The notes under the pieces are model-generated. The model did no database searches and had not been told where the DNA came from. It worked only from the letters and a program-made list of their open reading frames with translations. The position numbers were made by a program, and so were the translations under genes. Shown here in pieces: positions 60,252 to 64,000 of a DNA stretch of 64,000 nucleotides; within the stretch, counting starts at the first letter, position 1, and every line of letters starts with the position of its first letter. Source of the stretch: Anaerohabitans sp964387285 (GTDB lineage: Bacteria; Zhuqueibacterota; Zhuqueibacteria; Residuimicrobiales; Residuimicrobiaceae); the NCBI GenBank assembly GCA_964387285.1, contig CAYLWO010000021.1:1-64000 (forward strand), in the 5' to 3' direction.

Positions 60252-61469
60252 TCAATGGCTGGCGGCGTTGCAAATGATCCCGGCAATGGCCATATTGGTC
60301 AACATGGCCGAACCGCCATAACTGATAAAGGGCAACGGCACTCCGGTCACCGGCGCTACGCCCATGGTCATGCCGATGTTTAAAATAATTTGAAAAGCCA
60401 GCATGGTCATTAATCCCACGGTCAACAAACTGGCGTAACGATGATGGGCAGACGAAGCGATTTTCACGGTTCGATACAGAAAGGTGAACAAGATAATCAA
60501 CACCGCCAACGAGCCGAAAAATCCCCACTCTTCGGCTAACACGGAAAAAATGAAATCCGTGTGCTGCGCCGGCAAAAAACGCAGTTGCGTCTGCGTACCG
60601 TGCAGCAGCCCCTTGCCGAGCAACCCGCCGGAACCTATGGCCACTTTGGATTGAATGATCTGATAGCCGACGCCTTTGGGATCAGACACCAATCCCAAAA
60701 ATGTCAAGATGCGCTGTTGCTGATAACCGTGCAAATTGTTCCACAAAACCGGCGCCAGCAAGCCGACCGAGATGTTGATGGCGAACACGCTCAGAAACAC
60801 CCACTTGCTTCGCCGGGAAAGATACAGCACCGTGGCAATCAACGCCATGACCAGAAAAAAAGAGACAATATGAAACGATGCGATAAATGCAACCAGCGGC
60901 GATACCAGGATAAAAATGGTGAACGGACTCAATCCGCGCCAATACAACATGGGAATCAACACGGATAAATACACCAGAGCCGTACCCAGATCCGGTTGTT
61001 TGATTACCAGGATAAAGGGCGCCAGCGCCAGGGCAAAAGTAACCAGCAAATGACGCAGTTTATTGGGTGAATGCGTCTCTACTGAAAGATAGTGAGCCAG
61101 GGCAATAACCAGCACCGGCTTCATGAACTCCGACGGTTGAATTTTGATGCCGGCGAACTCGAACCAGCGTTGACCACCGCCGGCAATGGCGCCGAACACA
61201 TCCAGCAGCGCCAGCATCAACAGCAAAATACCGTACAGGGCGTAACAACTGGTGTAAAAAACTACCGGTGGAATGCGCGACGACAAATAGAAAATCAACA
61301 AACCGAGTCCAATCCAGGCCAGCTGTTTGTTAAAATTGTCGCGCACCGACTCGGTAGGGCTGGAATAGGTGGCGCTGTAGACCGCCAGCAGGGAAAAAAA
61401 AGAAAACAACAAAACGCAGATCAGGATGACGCGATCCATTTTTGTTTTTTTAAGCTCTGGAAGCAACAT
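60252..61469 (-). CDS. rodA: Rod-shape-determining protein RodA
   Basis: A 405-residue SEDS glycosyltransferase with ten membrane segments. It polymerises lipid II with PBP2 in the elongasome. SEDS features: RWFEFAGIKIQPSEFMKPVL, KQPDLGTALVYLSVLIPMLY, FLPAQHTDFIFSVLAEEWGF and GVPLPFISYGGSAMLTNMA. The start (MLLPELKKTKMDRVIL) is chosen over upstream codons because it begins 11 bases after the PBP2 stop and precedes the first helix. It is in the order mreC-mreD-PBP2-rodA, which is standard. Confidence 0.96.
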   Translation of the reverse strand: MLLPELKKTKMDRVILICVLLFSFFSLLAVYSATYSSPTESVRDNFNKQLAWIGLGLLIFYLSSRIPPVVFYTSCYALYGILLLMLALLDVFGAIAGGGQRWFEFAGIKIQPSEFMKPVLVIALAHYLSVETHSPNKLRHLLVTFALALAPFILVIKQPDLGTALVYLSVLIPMLYWRGLSPFTIFILVSPLVAFIASFHIVSFFLVMALIATVLYLSRRSKWVFLSVFAINISVGLLAPVLWNNLHGYQQQRILTFLGLVSDPKGVGYQIIQSKVAIGSGGLLGKGLLHGTQTQLRFLPAQHTDFIFSVLAEEWGFFGSLAVLIILFTFLYRTVKIASSAHHRYASLLTVGLMTMLAFQIILNIGMTMGVAPVTGVPLPFISYGGSAMLTNMAIAGIICNAASH

Positions 61470-61480
61470 GGCTCTTTCTC

Positions 61481-63280
61481 TCACCGCATGGCGGTTTTTT
61501 GTGCATCCGGCAACGTCGCCTGTTTGCCGTTTAAACTGAAATAGCGGTTGAACATCACGCCGGCCAGCGGTGCGGAATAGGCGCCGCCGCCGCCCACGTT
61601 TTCCATCAGGACGCAAATGGCGACGAGCGGATTTTGGGCCGGCGCAAAACCGACGAACCAGGCATGAGGTTCACCATGCGGATTCTGCGCCGTGCCGGTC
61701 TTGCCGCACACCATCACATTCTGCATGCGGCTGGCCTGGCCGGTGCCGCCCGCCGCATTGACAACGCGAAACATGCCTTCATGTATGACGTCCCAGGCTA
61801 TCGGCAAAACGGCGGTTATTTCCTTTTTGGGGATGCGCTCCTTATACATTTGCCGTTGAATGGGATCATACAGTTTCAACACGAGATGCGGCCGATAGCC
61901 CCAACCGCGGTTGGCAATGAGCATGGCATATTGCGCCATCTGCATGGGCGTTGTCAACAGATCACCCTGACCAATGGCCAAATTCAGCATCATGCCGTTG
62001 CTCCACCCTTTGGGCCCGAACACCCGATCGAGATAGCGCCGATCCGGCAACACGCCTTTTTCTTCGTTAGGCAGATCGATGCCTGTCGGTTGACCAAAAC
62101 CGAATTGCACCGCTGTTTCTGCCCAGGCGTCGACGCCGATCATTAATCCGAGATTGTAAAAATAGGAATTGCAGGAAACCTTGAGCGCATCGATCATACT
62201 CACCGGGCCGTGTCCCTTGCCGCCATGACATAAAAAAGTTTTGCTGCCAAAGGTGAGGCCGCCATGGCAGTTCACCGTATATTCCGGACTGCACTTGTGC
62301 TCATCCAGGGCGGTCGCCACACTGACCATTTTAAATGTGGAGCCCGGCGGATAGCCGCTCTGCGTAACCCGGTCATAAAGCGGTTTGCCCGGATCGTTAA
62401 CCAGAGCCTGCCAGGTTTCGTTGCTCAACACGCCGGAAAATATTTCCGGATCATAATCCGGTTTGCTGCAAATAACCAGCACGCCGCCGTCCCGGGCATC
62501 CATCATGACAATAGCGCCGCGTTTGCCGTATAATAGCGAATCCCCCAACGCCTGCAGGCGCGCATCAATCGTGAGATAAAAATCTTTGCCGCGTATCGGT
62601 GCGCTCTCTCCTTCGCCGATAATGTCGCGCACCTCGCGCCCGATTACATCCACTTCAACAAAATCATAACCCGGCGCCCCGCGGAGATCGCGATCATGAA
62701 CTTTTTCAAACCCGGTCTTGCCCACCAGATCGCCCTGAACCAAACCCTCCGATCTGCGACGTTCCAATTCGGTCTTGGATATTTCACCCATATAGCCGAA
62801 CAGATGCGGCGCCTTGAAACTGGCCGGGTAAACCCGTTTCGTTTCTACTTCATAAACCACGCCCGGCAGGTCCAGCTTGCGCTCTTCCAGGCGGACCAGG
62901 AGGTTGTAATCGATGTCGCGGCGCAGCTTGATCGGAAAGAACGGATTGTCAGCCTCTTTGAGCCGGCTTTTTATTTTATCGACCGGTTCGGCCAACGTTT
63001 CGCTCAAAAATTGCAGCACCTGCTCGTTGTTTTTGACTTCATGCGGAACCGCACTGAGCGAATAAGAAGGCCGGTTGTCCAGCAGCACCAGGCCGTTGCG
63101 ATCGTAGAGAATGCCGCGCGGCGCCTCCAGGCGAAGCCGGCGAATACGATTCTGATTCGAATGCGCCAAATATTTATTGCGCTGCACAATCTGCAGATTG
63201 ACAAGCTGTGCAACCAGACCGAGAAAAAAAACAAGCAAAAATCCCGTCAGCACATTCTTATTATACAAAGGAGCGGCCAA
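61481..63280 (-). CDS. mrdA: Penicillin-binding protein 2
   Basis: A 599-residue transpeptidase of cell elongation. One N-terminal helix (VLTGFLLVFFLGLVAQLVNL) is followed by the dimerisation and pedestal domain (RLEAPRGILYDRNGLVLLDN). The transpeptidase domain has SxxK in GSTFKMV, SxN in SCNSYFYN and KTG in CGKTGTAQNPHG. The start is probably TTG at 63280 (AGGA upstream); no ATG lies between the previous stop region and the helix. It works as a pair with RodA, which follows 11 bases later. Confidence 0.95.
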   Translation of the reverse strand: MAAPLYNKNVLTGFLLVFFLGLVAQLVNLQIVQRNKYLAHSNQNRIRRLRLEAPRGILYDRNGLVLLDNRPSYSLSAVPHEVKNNEQVLQFLSETLAEPVDKIKSRLKEADNPFFPIKLRRDIDYNLLVRLEERKLDLPGVVYEVETKRVYPASFKAPHLFGYMGEISKTELERRRSEGLVQGDLVGKTGFEKVHDRDLRGAPGYDFVEVDVIGREVRDIIGEGESAPIRGKDFYLTIDARLQALGDSLLYGKRGAIVMMDARDGGVLVICSKPDYDPEIFSGVLSNETWQALVNDPGKPLYDRVTQSGYPPGSTFKMVSVATALDEHKCSPEYTVNCHGGLTFGSKTFLCHGGKGHGPVSMIDALKVSCNSYFYNLGLMIGVDAWAETAVQFGFGQPTGIDLPNEEKGVLPDRRYLDRVFGPKGWSNGMMLNLAIGQGDLLTTPMQMAQYAMLIANRGWGYRPHLVLKLYDPIQRQMYKERIPKKEITAVLPIAWDVIHEGMFRVVNAAGGTGQASRMQNVMVCGKTGTAQNPHGEPHAWFVGFAPAQNPLVAICVLMENVGGGGAYSAPLAGVMFNRYFSLNGKQATLPDAQKTAMR

Positions 63281-63300
63281 AAATCGATATTCCTGAAAAA

Positions 63301-63804
63301 TTAAATAAAAGGCAAAGAATCGGTCTTGTACAACTTTTCCCAGGTCTCCTGTGAAATCAGGGCAAAGAGGATCAACGTTGCCAGTTCGGTGTAAAGAGTG
63401 GAAAAGAGAATACGCAGCCACAGCGCGGCCGGCATCCATTGTCCAGCCAATGACAATACGGTAAATAGCAAAAGATTGTTCAACAAAGCAATGCCCATTA
63501 CGCGCACCGCAGCGGCGTATGAGTGATGAAATGCGCGTTCGCTCAGAAAAGTTCCGGCAACAAATGCGGACACGGATCGTGCCAAGGCCCCGGCGCCCAA
63601 CAACGAAGGGGTCAAAAGATCTTCCACCAGGCCGGCGATAAATCCCCAGACCGTGGCGCGGCGGCGCCCTTCCCGCATGCTGATGTAACACAGCGCAATA
63701 ATCAGTAAATCGGGTTTAACGCCCTGTATCGCAATCAAATCGCCCAAAGCCAGCTGCCCGACCAGGGCCAGAATCAGCAGCGCGGCATAAAAAACGTACT
63801 TCAC
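63301..63804 (-). CDS. mreD: Rod-shape-determining protein MreD
   Basis: A 167-residue inner-membrane protein with five or six helices and little polar sequence, the usual MreD size. Recognisable pieces are GDLIAIQGVKPDLLIIALCY, the GREGRRRATVWGFIAGLVED-like segment starting at ISMREGRRRAT, and the Gly/Leu-rich LTPSLLGAGALARSVSAF. It is a scaffold of the elongasome linking MreC and PBP2/RodA. The start is GTG, one base after the mreC stop. Confidence 0.92.
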   Translation of the reverse strand: MKYVFYAALLILALVGQLALGDLIAIQGVKPDLLIIALCYISMREGRRRATVWGFIAGLVEDLLTPSLLGAGALARSVSAFVAGTFLSERAFHHSYAAAVRVMGIALLNNLLLFTVLSLAGQWMPAALWLRILFSTLYTELATLILFALISQETWEKLYKTDSLPFI

Positions 63805-63805
63805 T

Positions 63806-64000
63806 TCAGCCTCCGGCTTTTGGCTTGACGGTTGGGGTCATGATAAAAACCTCTTCCAGCCGGCTGAAATCCAAACGTGGTTTCACATATATTTTCTGAA
63901 AAAGACCGGCATGCGCATCATCGATCATGGAAACCAGGCCGATTTTGAGTCCGGTGGGAAAAAGAGAATTCTGTCCAGAGGTTACTATCCAATCCCCTAC
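63806..64000 (-). CDS. mreC: Rod-shape-determining protein MreC, C-terminal part
   Basis: Only the last 64 residues lie in the window; the gene runs off the end. They include GDWIVTSGQNSLFPTGLKIG, then a beta strand and the typical LDFSRLEEVFIM just before the C-terminal tail (TPTVKPKAGG). MreC is a bitopic protein with a periplasmic beta-barrel pair that activates PBP2. It is coupled to mreD by a one-base spacer. Confidence 0.93.
   Translation of the reverse strand, partial: VGDWIVTSGQNSLFPTGLKIGLVSMIDDAHAGLFQKIYVKPRLDFSRLEEVFIMTPTVKPKAGG

Overview
The window reads as chromosomal DNA of an uncultured Gram-negative bacterium, most likely of the Fibrobacterota-Chlorobi-Bacteroidota (FCB) side of the tree, for example a KSB1- or Calditrichota-like lineage. 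This placement is inference. It rests on a PorV/PorQ-like outer-membrane protein, a very long secreted peptidase/beta-propeller/barrel protein, LytS/LytTR signalling, AGGAG-type ribosome sites, and FCB-style hairpin repeats between genes. No rRNA, tRNA, CRISPR array, prophage or intact insertion sequence was seen.

Bases 1-22000 are mostly on the plus strand and hold small operons. These are: an ArsR-DUF2087 regulator with a GIY-YIG protein (minus strand) behind a 28-bp perfect palindrome; two small exported proteins followed by a LytS/LytTR two-component pair; a frameshifted CPBP-protease remnant; a lytic transglycosylase; histidine ammonia-lyase coupled to IMP dehydrogenase; a decayed toxin-antitoxin pair; rpsT (minus); a GNAT-like protein; a three-gene envelope operon (peptidase-propeller-barrel, PQQ propeller, PEGA protein); a PorV-like protein and a threonine dehydratase-like enzyme (both minus); and a coupled lipid cassette (CDP-alcohol phosphatidyltransferase, radical SAM, VTT/DedA membrane protein).

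Bases 22000-23000 are a gene-poor junction. It carries an 88-nt hairpin repeat in two inverted copies and borders an AT-rich orphan gene. From 23 kb to the end every gene is on the minus strand. Transcription runs from high to low coordinates, so the order below is the order of reading. First comes a cell-elongation block (mreC end, mreD, PBP2, rodA, lgt), then a TPR lipoprotein and a GlgA-like protein that has lost its catalytic motifs. Next is an exopolysaccharide locus of about 24 kb: STAS regulator, Wza-like exporter, Wzc-like tyrosine kinase, epimerase, WbaP-like initiating transferase, GT4, AsnB, GlpD, methyltransferase, epimerase, AglD-like flippase, methyltransferase, GT39, GT2, DUF362, CapK-like ligase, FAD oxidoreductase, GT39, hexapeptide acyltransferase. 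Last come three large secreted proteins (alpha/alpha-barrel protein, DUF5060-type glycosidase, PHP-domain/Ig protein). They share a C-terminal module and all stop a few residues into a PPAAPxG motif.

The best leads for something undescribed are this shared C-terminal module and its truncated tail, the GlgA-like pseudoenzyme, the STAS-HTH fusion heading the polysaccharide locus, the DUF362-centred cassette, and the lipid cassette. Two dispersed palindromic repeat families sit in the spaces between genes.
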